A stretch of DNA of 24,772 bases, from the NCBI GenBank assembly GCA_003562555.1, contig PWUO01000075.1, forward strand, positions 1 through 24,772, given 5' to 3'. Under the pieces are notes generated by a model. It was not told the DNA's origin, ran no database searches, and was given only the letters and a program-made list of their open reading frames with translations. Shown one piece after another: positions 1 through 6,467 of this stretch. This DNA is from Dehalococcoidia bacterium. GTDB lineage: Bacteria; Chloroflexota; Dehalococcoidia; GIF9; AB-539-J10. Position 1 is the stretch's first letter, and every line of letters starts with the position of its first letter. A program made the position numbers and the translations under genes.

Positions 1-1
1 C

Positions 2-1126
2 GAGCGTACCAAGCGACAACTGGTTGAGGCGGGACTGGTCATCGAGGAATGGGGCGGGGACGTGGTGTGCGTCCCGATATCCGCCAAGAGCGGCGAGGGA
101 GTGCCAGAGCTGCTTGAGAACCTGTTCCTCGTGGCCGACGTGACCGATCTCAAGGCGGATCCCACTGGACCTGCGGAGGGCATCGTCATCGAAGCCCGAC
201 TTGACAAGCTGCGCGGCGTACTCGCCTCGCTCCTGGTACAACGTGGCACGCTTCGGCCTGGCGACGCAGTCGTCGTCGGATCCACGTGGGGCAAGCTCAA
301 GGCCATGTTCGACGACAAGGGTGAACGTATCGCCTTAGCAGGGCCTTCGACGCCTGTTGAGGTGCTCGGATTGAGCGGAGTGCCCCTCGCAGGGGAGACG
401 TTTACGGTCACGAGCGATGATAAGACAGCACGCAGCACCGCTGAGGAACGCCAGCAGGCCGCCAGCACCACTCAACTGAGCCTCTCCGAACTATCCAATC
501 AGATAGGCGTGGGAGAGATCAAGGAACTGAATATCGTCCTCAAGACGGACGTACAGGGAAGCATCGCACCAATACGCAGCAGTATCGAACGCCTTGGCAA
601 TGAGCAGGCAAAACCAAAGGTGGTCCTCGCCGCAAGCGGTGCGGTGACTGAGAACGACGTATTGCTGGCAGCTGCCCATAAGGGCATCGTCATCGCGTTC
701 AACACCAAGTCCGCACCGGGCGCGGAGCAGGTGGCCGAACAGGAGGGCGTGGCAATTCAGCGATACGATATCATCTATCGCCTCGAGGAAGACATCGAGG
801 CAGCATTGGCAGGATTGCTCAAGCCGGCGTTCATCGAGACGCTGGCAGGCCGTGCCGAGGTGCGGGCCATATTCCCTGGAGGCAAGCAGGGCAAGGTTGC
901 AGGAGTACTGGTGAGGGAAGGCCGGCTCTGGAAAGGCGCGTACAAGGTGCGCGTTGTCCGTGGCGGAGAGGTAGTCAACGAGCCTCAGATAGTAAGTATC
1001 CGGCGCTTCAAGGATAGTGTCAACGAAGTGACCACCGGGCTTGAGTGCGGTATCGGGCTTGTCCCGTTCGGAGACACCCAGGTCGGTGATGTCATCGAGC
1101 TGTATCGACGGGAGAAGACGAGCTAG
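2..1126 (+). CDS. infB: Translation initiation factor IF-2, C-terminal part (5' end outside window)
   Basis: IF-2 is the GTPase that brings initiator fMet-tRNA to the 30S subunit and promotes subunit joining. The frame is open from base 2, so 374 C-terminal residues are present and the N-terminal region and most of the G domain lie upstream. The visible part opens with the end of the G domain, including the G5 motif PISAKSGEGVPELLE. It continues through the domain II beta-barrel (around EGIVIEARLDKLRGVLASLLVQRGTL, split here only for description), the IF-2 domain III region (LNIVLKTDVQGSIAPI) and the fMet-tRNA-binding domain IV (RFKDSVNEVTTGLECGIGL). The stop TAG is at 1124-1126. rbfA follows 55 bases later on the same strand, which is the usual nusA-infB-rbfA order. 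Nothing looks broken. The GTG at position 62 is internal and not a start. Confidence 0.97.
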   Translation, partial: ERTKRQLVEAGLVIEEWGGDVVCVPISAKSGEGVPELLENLFLVADVTDLKADPTGPAEGIVIEARLDKLRGVLASLLVQRGTLRPGDAVVVGSTWGKLKAMFDDKGERIALAGPSTPVEVLGLSGVPLAGETFTVTSDDKTARSTAEERQQAASTTQLSLSELSNQIGVGEIKELNIVLKTDVQGSIAPIRSSIERLGNEQAKPKVVLAASGAVTENDVLLAAAHKGIVIAFNTKSAPGAEQVAEQEGVAIQRYDIIYRLEEDIEAALAGLLKPAFIETLAGRAEVRAIFPGGKQGKVAGVLVREGRLWKGAYKVRVVRGGEVVNEPQIVSIRRFKDSVNEVTTGLECGIGLVPFGDTQVGDVIELYRREKTS

Positions 1127-1181
1127 CACGCTGTTTCGCCGGTTGCCGGAATGAAGCGCGCGCCTGCGACGGGAGGGTGGC

Positions 1182-1529
1182 GTGTCCAGAAGAACACTGC
1201 GTCTCAATCGAGCCATTCAACAGGAGATCAGCCGTCTCCTTGAGAAGGACGTCAACGACCCGCGTCTGGCGAACCTTATCTCGATCACCGAGGTGTCGAT
1301 CACCGAGGACCTGCGACATGTGCGTGTCTATGTGAGTGTGATGGGAGATGCCGAGACCCAATCGCAGACAATCGAAGGCTTCAAGGCTGCCTCGGGGTTC
1401 ATTCGCAAGGAGGTGTCCTCCAATCTGCGGATGAAACACGCCCCCGAGTTCGACTTCGAGTACGACAACTCGATCGAACGTGGGGCAGCCATGTTGCAAC
1501 TTATCGAGAAGGTTACCAGAGCGGAGTAG
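1182..1529 (+). CDS. rbfA: Ribosome-binding factor A
   Basis: RbfA is a small KH-like protein that binds the 30S subunit during late maturation of 16S rRNA and cold adaptation. The 115-residue product has the family length and hallmarks: an N-terminal helix (RLNRAIQQEISRLLEKDV), the DPRL motif, the strand ISITEVSITEDLRHVRVYVSV, and the C-terminal LRMKHAPEFDFEYDNSIERG. The start is GTG at 1182, chosen because GGGAGGG lies a few bases upstream and the protein then begins MSRRTLRLNR as expected. It is co-directional with infB. Its stop at 1527-1529 is only 9 bases from the stop of the convergent dehydratase gene, leaving no room for a conventional intergenic terminator. Confidence 0.95.
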   Translation: MSRRTLRLNRAIQQEISRLLEKDVNDPRLANLISITEVSITEDLRHVRVYVSVMGDAETQSQTIEGFKAASGFIRKEVSSNLRMKHAPEFDFEYDNSIERGAAMLQLIEKVTRAE

Positions 1530-1538
1530 ACGTCACCG

Positions 1539-2966
1539 CTACTCGATGCCACAGAGGCGCCTGGCGGCCTTCTGTTTCGGCCCGAGGTTCACCTGCCTCG
1601 CTATCATGATCCGCTGTGCCTGCGGCGAACCGGCACCATGCATTGATTCCGGCAGATAGCAGGCGGCTCCCATTCCCATCGTAAGGCCTTCGATGAGCCG
1701 CAGCATACGCATTCTTGCCTCAGCAGGCACTTCTGCTACGCCCTTCATGTACTTCTCCACATACCTGCCGACACGCGGGTTACGCAAATCCTTTTCCGAG
1801 GGTACCGTCACCACGGCGCCACCTGCGATTTCGTGAGCCATGCGCGCCAGTTCATAGGGCACCCTGGTCACGTGCAGCTTCGCGATATTAGCCATAAGTG
1901 AATTGACGTAATATGTCCCGGAAGGCTCGGGGGCTCCCTCGTAGGCACACGCAAGACTGCAGCAATAGATGGTCTCGTTCAGGTGATTCATCTCCACGAT
2001 CTTGTCGCGAACGTGTGGCATGTCCGCGATGCCGTTGTATTCCGCAATCGTCTGCGTCGCGCCGATAAGCACATCGCCCATTCCCGACTTGCAGGCGTAG
2101 CTCTGCCGATGGTACGAGGCGAACTTCTCCACAAGTTCGGACGCGAATTCGTATTCGCGACACATGAAGACCCGTTCCCACGGAACGAACACATCGTCGA
2201 ACACCACGAGACATTCGTGCCCCCCGTAGAAGAGGTTGCCCACATCATACGTGTGTCCCTCAAGTTTCCGCGTATCGCTCGGCTGACGTCCGTAGATGTA
2301 GAGCACGCCTTTCGTATCGCTGGGAATAGCGAACGATATCGCGTAGTCCTTGTCTTCCTCCCGCATCGCCCTCGTCGGCACGACTATGATCTCGTGAGAG
2401 TTCAGAGCCCCCGTCTGGTGCAACTTCGCACCCCTGACCACGATGCCGTCGGCATCCTGCCCTACCACGCGCGTGTACATGTCGGGATCAGTCTGCTGTG
2501 CCGGTCGTAACCGCCGATCGCCCTTGGCGTCCGTCATGGCCGCATCGCACACGAGGTCCTCGTCCTGAACGTAGCGCAGAAAGTCGAGAAATCGCTCATG
2601 ATACCTGGTCCCGCGTGCACGATCGATATCGTACGTCACAACTGACAGCGTATTCAGTGCGTCCATCCCCGCACAGCGCTGGAAGCACGTGCCAGTGTAC
2701 GAGCCCATCAGTCTCTCCATCCGGGACTTGTTCACCAGGTCGTCGGCACTCTGGTGGATATGGGTGAACCGATTGATGCGCCTGCCGGTCAGGTGCGAGG
2801 TCGCCGTCATCACATCTCCCTGGGCGAGCTCATACGTGGCAGCAACCGCGTTCATTGAGGGCATCACCATGGGATGATCGACGATGCCGGTCACCCGCTC
2901 ACCAAAGAGGTACACTTCGAGATCGAGCCGTCGAAGGCTATCGATGTATTGCTGCTTTGTCTTCAT
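1539..2966 (-). CDS. abfD: 4-hydroxybutyryl-CoA dehydratase / vinylacetyl-CoA delta-isomerase family
   Basis: The 475-residue protein closely resembles the AbfD group of the 4-hydroxyphenylacetate-3-hydroxylase (FAD) superfamily. These enzymes dehydrate 4-hydroxybutyryl-CoA to crotonyl-CoA by a radical mechanism using FAD and a [4Fe-4S] cluster, and also isomerise vinylacetyl-CoA. Visible landmarks are the N-terminal YIDSLRRLDLEVYLFGE, the cluster cysteines C94 and C98 in GTCFQRCAGMDALN, E251 in GGHECLVVFDDVFVP, the ligand segment YHRQSYACKSG (H286, Y290, C292), and the C-terminal glutamate E440 in ESMHGAGSPQAQRIMIARQ. As I recall the Clostridium aminobutyricum enzyme, the histidine and third cysteine are seven apart (H292, C299). 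Here they are six apart, a one-residue deletion. ATG 2966 is preceded by GGAGGT. The gene lies downstream of an acyl-CoA dehydrogenase gene on the same strand. The exact substrate is inferred from family resemblance. Confidence 0.85.
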   Translation of the reverse strand: MKTKQQYIDSLRRLDLEVYLFGERVTGIVDHPMVMPSMNAVAATYELAQGDVMTATSHLTGRRINRFTHIHQSADDLVNKSRMERLMGSYTGTCFQRCAGMDALNTLSVVTYDIDRARGTRYHERFLDFLRYVQDEDLVCDAAMTDAKGDRRLRPAQQTDPDMYTRVVGQDADGIVVRGAKLHQTGALNSHEIIVVPTRAMREEDKDYAISFAIPSDTKGVLYIYGRQPSDTRKLEGHTYDVGNLFYGGHECLVVFDDVFVPWERVFMCREYEFASELVEKFASYHRQSYACKSGMGDVLIGATQTIAEYNGIADMPHVRDKIVEMNHLNETIYCCSLACAYEGAPEPSGTYYVNSLMANIAKLHVTRVPYELARMAHEIAGGAVVTVPSEKDLRNPRVGRYVEKYMKGVAEVPAEARMRMLRLIEGLTMGMGAACYLPESMHGAGSPQAQRIMIARQVNLGPKQKAARRLCGIE

Positions 2967-3050
2967 CTCGCACCTCCGCTCTCAATCTCTCGTCCGATAT
3001 CGACGCGCCTGCGACACGGACATCAGCCAATCCTCATCAGGGCGACGATG

Positions 3051-3086
3051 ATCCCTCCGGAGTGCGTGGCGTCACTCCGGAGGGAT
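3051..3086. repeat. Perfect 14-bp inverted repeat between the acyl-CoA dehydrogenase and abfD genes
   Basis: ATCCCTCCGGAGTG at 3051-3064 and its exact reverse complement at 3073-3086 flank an 8-base loop (CGTGGCGT). The RNA hairpin would be strong and GC-rich. It sits in the 152-base gap between two co-directional minus-strand genes. No T-run follows on either strand, so it is not a canonical Rho-independent terminator. It could be an attenuator, an mRNA-end stabiliser or a protein-binding operator. Confidence 0.8.
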
Positions 3087-3118
3087 GCCGAATCACTCTA
3101 AATAGACTCTGAAAGGTG

Positions 3119-4255
3119 TTATCTGAGGAGATCGCGCGCGATCACCATACGCTGCACTTCTGAGGTTCCCTCGTAGATCTGAGTCAGCTTGGCGTCGCGG
3201 AAGTAGCGCTGCATGGGCGAATCCATCATGTAGCCATAGCCACCCAGGATCTGAATGCCATTCACCGCGATCTGCATACAGCTGTCGGAGGCAATCAGCT
3301 TGGCCATTGCCGCCGCCCTGGATGGGTTGCCGCCCTCATCCATGATGCGTGCCGCCTTGTACATCAGCAGGCGCGAGGACTCTATCTGGCAGGCCATGTC
3401 GACCAGCATCCACTGAATCGCCTGGTTCTCGCCTATCGGTTTACCGAACTGCTTGCGCTCCTTCGCATATTCGACACAATGATCGAGCACTGCCTGGCTG
3501 ATGCCGATCGCCTGGCACGCGATCCCGATTCGGCCTTCATCGAGGGTCCCGAGGCAGATCTTCATGCCCTTGCCCTCTTCACCGAGGCGGTTCGCTGCGG
3601 GCACACGCATGTTGTCGAACACAAGTTCCGCATTGGTAGCACCCTTCATGCCCACCTTCTCATACTGGGGTCCACGGCTGAACCCCGGCATATCGGCCTC
3701 GACGATAAACGCAGTCATACCGCGCGGTGCAAGATCCGGAATACCAGCAAACACCACGATGGTGTCACACGCGGGTCCGTTTGTGATGAACAGCTTCGAG
3801 CCGTTCAGTATGTAATCGTCACCGTCTCGAACTGCCGTGGTCTTGATGTTGGCGATGTCACTGCCGGCCTCAGCCTCAGTGATCGCGAACGCCCCCACCT
3901 TTTCTCCCGAACACAACGGAGGGAGGTATTTCTGCTTCTGTTCCTCATTTCCGTAGAGCAGGATCGGACGTGCGCACAGGCTTATGTGTGCATCAACTAT
4001 GTCGCACGTCGACGCACATGCCCGCGCCACTTCCTCCATAACGATCGAAAGTGACATGATATCGCCACCGCTTCCTCCATACTCTGCAGGAATGGCGAGC
4101 CCGGTGAAGCCGACCTCCGCCAGCTTCTTGAAGTTGTCCATCGCAAATACTTCCGCCCTGTCGACGGCTGCGGCAACCGGCTCGATCTCATTCTTCGCGA
4201 ACTCACGAGCCGTTGCCTGAAGCATCTGCTCCGCTTCCGTCAGATGGAAATCCAT
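3119..4255 (-). CDS. Acyl-CoA dehydrogenase (short-chain/butyryl-CoA type)
   Basis: This is an FAD enzyme that oxidises an acyl-CoA to the trans-2-enoyl-CoA, passing electrons to ETF. With the start at ATG 4255 the protein is 378 residues, typical for the family. That start is preceded by AAGGAGG and gives MDFHLTEAEQMLQATAREFA; an open 50-residue upstream extension from 4405 looks non-coding and lacks family similarity. Landmarks are the FAD-site segment AFAITEAEAGSDIANIKT, the middle beta-domain, the GIACQAIGISQAVLD helix, LGGYGYMMDSPMQRYFRDAK, and the C-terminal IYEGTSEVQRMVIARDLLR with the catalytic-base glutamate at about residue 362. Substrate length cannot be read from sequence alone. 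The downstream abfD makes crotonyl-CoA, the product of butyryl-CoA oxidation, so a C4 substrate is a reasonable inference. Confidence 0.93.
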   Translation of the reverse strand: MDFHLTEAEQMLQATAREFAKNEIEPVAAAVDRAEVFAMDNFKKLAEVGFTGLAIPAEYGGSGGDIMSLSIVMEEVARACASTCDIVDAHISLCARPILLYGNEEQKQKYLPPLCSGEKVGAFAITEAEAGSDIANIKTTAVRDGDDYILNGSKLFITNGPACDTIVVFAGIPDLAPRGMTAFIVEADMPGFSRGPQYEKVGMKGATNAELVFDNMRVPAANRLGEEGKGMKICLGTLDEGRIGIACQAIGISQAVLDHCVEYAKERKQFGKPIGENQAIQWMLVDMACQIESSRLLMYKAARIMDEGGNPSRAAAMAKLIASDSCMQIAVNGIQILGGYGYMMDSPMQRYFRDAKLTQIYEGTSEVQRMVIARDLLR

Positions 4256-4293
4256 GCGCGTGCCCTCCTTGGCCAGATTCTGTTGACGGCGTA

Positions 4294-4322
4294 AGTGTAC
4301 CGTCTTATGCTCCCGGTGAAAA
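4294..4322 (-). promoter_or_regulatory. Candidate promoter of the acyl-CoA dehydrogenase-abfD unit
   Basis: On the minus strand TTTTCA (4317-4322) and TACACT (4294-4299) are separated by 17 bases. Each hexamer matches the sigma-70 consensus at four of six positions. Transcription would start near 4287, giving a leader of about 30 bases that contains the AAGGAGG ribosome-binding site. Spacing and placement are good but the hexamers are weak. Confidence 0.35.
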
Positions 4323-4386
4323 CAGGGGGCGTGCTGCATATCGTCGTGACACCCCGCGCAGGCACGAATCAGCCGGGCGCCACGTA

Positions 4387-4415
4387 TTGACACGAATGAT
4401 GGCATAGGATAATGT
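4387..4415 (+). promoter_or_regulatory. Candidate promoter of ino1
   Basis: A perfect TTGACA lies at 4387-4392. The best -10 matches are GATAAT at 4408-4413 (spacer 15) or the weaker TAATGT at 4410-4415 (spacer 17). Neither combination is ideal, but the AT-rich -10 area stands out from its surroundings. Initiation here would leave a leader of roughly 270 bases before the ATG at 4690. Confidence 0.45.
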
Positions 4416-4531
4416 TGGGGCGTTGCGGAGCATCTGAATTACATCGGCGGCAGCGGCAGGAGACCTGCTTGCCCGTGTCGCGTATGAAACGTGCGCGAGA
4501 AGCGTGTTACTTACCTTACGCTCTTCATGAG

Positions 4532-4557
4532 CCCTCCTGCGGGTGATCCCCGGAGGG
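4532..4557 (+). promoter_or_regulatory. Hairpin in the ino1 leader
   Basis: CCCTCC (4532-4537) pairs with GGAGGG (4552-4557). Inside, GGG (4541-4543) pairs with CCC (4548-4550) around a TGAT loop, with a small asymmetric internal loop between the two stems. No T-run follows. It contains GGAGGG, similar to a ribosome-binding site, in paired form, but lies over 130 bases before the ino1 start. Its role is unknown; an RNA regulatory element is possible. Confidence 0.35.
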
Positions 4558-4689
4558 ACCCCGAACAGGAGACTGCTTACGCTTTCGACGCTGACCCGCC
4601 GAACCTCAGCCCCACCGTGCGTAGATGACCACGGATTGAGAGGCACTACAATCTGGAACAACCGCAATCTGAAGGAGGCTGACAACAAT

Positions 4690-5814
4690 ATGGGCAGTGT
4701 CAATGTCGCGATCATCGGAGTCGGTAACTGCGCATCCTCCCTTGTCCAGGGAGTCCATTACTACCGGGATGCGCACAGGGATGATTTCGTTCCCGGACTG
4801 ATGCATGTCAACCTCGGCGGATACCACATATCTGACATCAACTTTGTAGCGGCCATCGATATCGACAAGAATAAGGTGGGGAAGGACCTGGCAAAGGCCA
4901 TTTATGCGCCGCCTAACAACACCTTCAAGTTCTGTGACGTCCCGAAGACGGGAGTCAAGGTCGAGAGAGGCATGACGCATGACGGACTGGGCAAGTACCT
5001 GTCCCAGGTGATCGAGAAGGCGCCAGGGCCTACGGCCGACATTGTGGGGATCCTGAAGGAGACGAAGACGGATGTCGTCGTAAGTTACCTGCCCGTGGGC
5101 AGCGAGGAAGCCACCAAGTGGTACGTGGAGCAAGTGCTGGCGGCCGGCTGCGGCTTCGTCAATTGCATTCCGGTCTTCATAGGACGCGAGGCTTACTGGC
5201 AGAAGCGGTTCGCCGAGAAAGGGCTGCCCGTCATCGGCGACGATATCAAGTCGCAGGTGGGCGCAACCATCGCACACAGGGTGCTGACGCGACTGTTTAG
5301 AGACCGTGGGGTGAAGCTCGAGAGAACGTATCAGCTCAACTTCGGCGGCAATACCGACTTCATGAACATGCTGGAGCGTGAGAGACTGGAGTCGAAGAAG
5401 ATCTCCAAGACGAACGCCGTGACATCACAGCTCGACTATGACATGGGTCCTGACAACGTCCATGTGGGTCCCAGCGACTACGTGCCGTGGCTGCATGATC
5501 GCAAGTTCTGCCACATCCGCATGGAGGGACGCACGTTCGGCGATGTGCCACTGAACCTTGAGATGAAGCTCGAGGTGTGGGACAGCCCGAATTCCGCAGG
5601 TGTCGTTATCGATGCGATCAGATGCTGCAAGCTTGCGCTTGACCGCGGACTTGCAGGCACCCTCGTCGGGCCTTCCTCGTACTTCATGAAGTCTCCTCCC
5701 ATCCAGTTCTCTGACGAAGATGCCCGGCATCGAACTGAGGAGTTCATCTCCGGCGAATGCCAGGAGGAACCGATAGCGCTTCCTACAACGCTGACCAGCG
5801 AGGCACAGGCCTAG
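4690..5814 (+). CDS. ino1: Inositol-3-phosphate synthase (myo-inositol-1-phosphate synthase)
   Basis: This enzyme converts glucose 6-phosphate to 1L-myo-inositol 1-phosphate using tightly bound NAD, the first step of inositol phospholipid synthesis. The 374-residue protein has the length of the actinobacterial/archaeal type, shorter than the eukaryotic one. Visible motifs are the N-terminal NAD-binding loop [14 protein letters not shown] (residues 8-21), [27 protein letters not shown], the active-site block [18 protein letters not shown] with its conserved lysine, and [15 protein letters not shown] 4690 was chosen because AAGGAGG is about a dozen bases upstream and the protein then begins directly with the Rossmann strand. 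An in-frame extension to 4543 has no family counterpart. The next gene is an inositol phospholipid synthase candidate, which supports the assignment. Confidence 0.95.
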   Translation: MGSVNVAIIGVGNCASSLVQGVHYYRDAHRDDFVPGLMHVNLGGYHISDINFVAAIDIDKNKVGKDLAKAIYAPPNNTFKFCDVPKTGVKVERGMTHDGLGKYLSQVIEKAPGPTADIVGILKETKTDVVVSYLPVGSEEATKWYVEQVLAAGCGFVNCIPVFIGREAYWQKRFAEKGLPVIGDDIKSQVGATIAHRVLTRLFRDRGVKLERTYQLNFGGNTDFMNMLERERLESKKISKTNAVTSQLDYDMGPDNVHVGPSDYVPWLHDRKFCHIRMEGRTFGDVPLNLEMKLEVWDSPNSAGVVIDAIRCCKLALDRGLAGTLVGPSSYFMKSPPIQFSDEDARHRTEEFISGECQEEPIALPTTLTSEAQA

Positions 5815-5841
5815 CGGCACAAAGGGCCGCCAGAGTCTGAC

Positions 5842-5863
5842 CGGGCCCGCTGGTGCGGGCCCG
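5842..5863. repeat. GC-rich 9-bp hairpin between ino1 and the CDP-alcohol phosphatidyltransferase gene
   Basis: CGGGCCCGC (5842-5850) and its exact complement GCGGGCCCG (5855-5863) flank a four-base TGGT loop, 28 bases after the ino1 stop. No T-run follows. It may attenuate read-through or protect the ino1 mRNA end. It would bury the upstream GTG candidate start (5853) of the next gene. Confidence 0.7.
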
Positions 5864-5873
5864 ACGCGTGTCA

Positions 5874-6467
5874 ATGCCAGATCTGCAAAGACTACGAAGA
5901 AGGGCCGGCGCGGGGTTCACCGCTCCCATCGTGAGTGTTCTGGGACGGTGCCCGGTGTCCCCCAACGTCATCACCATAGCGGGTGTGGCCATCACGATTG
6001 TGGCCGCATGGCTGGCGTCCGAAGGGAGATTCCTGGCTTCAGGACTGGTGCTCATCGGAGCGTCGCTGTTCGACCTGCTCGACGGCGCGCTGGCACGAGC
6101 AACGGGCAAGACGTCCCGCTTCGGAGCGATTCTCGATGCGACGTGCGACCGGGTATCCGAAGCAGCATTGCTTGCCGGCATCGGCATCTGGTTTGCACAA
6201 TCAGGCAACGCCATCGCAGTTGTCATCACGTATGTTGCACTGACCTCCTCATTCCTCGTAAGTTACGTGCGCGCACGGGGCGAGGCAGTGGGCATCGAAT
6301 GCACGGTTGGTTTGTGTACCCGCCCCGAGCGGGTTATAGTATTGGCGCTGGGCCTGATCACAGGCTTCGTGTTTGTGGCGGTTTCAGTGGTGGCGGCGGG
6401 CGCCTCAATAACGGTCGTACAGCGGCTGCTACATCTTCATCGTAAAGGAAAGGAGTCCGCAGACTAA
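5874..6467 (+). CDS. CDP-alcohol phosphatidyltransferase, probable phosphatidylinositol-phosphate synthase
   Basis: This is an integral membrane enzyme that transfers a phosphatidyl group from a CDP-lipid to an alcohol. The full signature D-x2-D-G-x2-A-R-x8-G-x3-D-x3-D is present as D67, D70, G71, A74, R75, G84, D88 and D92 (FDLLDGALARATGK, then FGAILDATCD). The segment DATCDRVSEAA and the later RPERVIV closely resemble actinobacterial PgsA1, which uses inositol 1-phosphate. That, plus the adjacent ino1, argues for phosphatidylinositol-phosphate synthesis; this is inference. Six hydrophobic segments are expected. The start is uncertain: GTG 5853 lies inside a hairpin and no candidate has a clear ribosome-binding site. 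ATG 5874 (197 residues) is preferred, and GTG 5868 is possible. The stop TAA shares its last A with the purA ATG. Confidence 0.85.
   Translation: MPDLQRLRRRAGAGFTAPIVSVLGRCPVSPNVITIAGVAITIVAAWLASEGRFLASGLVLIGASLFDLLDGALARATGKTSRFGAILDATCDRVSEAALLAGIGIWFAQSGNAIAVVITYVALTSSFLVSYVRARGEAVGIECTVGLCTRPERVIVLALGLITGFVFVAVSVVAAGASITVVQRLLHLHRKGKESAD

Larger units (their letters stand above)
4256..4689. other. Divergent intergenic control region with a long ino1 leader
   Basis: These 434 bases separate the divergent acyl-CoA dehydrogenase and inositol-phosphate synthase genes and hold no credible gene. They carry promoter candidates for both directions. If the plus-strand candidate is used, they encode a leader of about 270 bases in front of ino1. 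The leader can form several hairpins: GCAGG/CCTGC at 4456-4468, AGCGT/ACGCT at 4501-4522, and a compound stem at 4532-4557. I do not recognise a known riboswitch or T-box. Open frames crossing this region on both strands have no family similarity that I can see. Confidence 0.6.

Noticed and set aside
3051..3086. Rho-independent terminator after the acyl-CoA dehydrogenase gene
   Set aside because: The stem is strong but no T-run follows on either strand, so I list it as an inverted repeat of unknown role.
4420..4689. Known riboswitch, T-box or tRNA in the ino1 leader
   Set aside because: Several hairpins can be drawn, but I found no recognisable conserved core, T-arm sequence or specifier arrangement.
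4305..4715. 136-codon minus-strand frame in the ino1 leader
   Set aside because: No family similarity, no ribosome-binding site, and it overlaps the divergent promoter region and the ino1 start.
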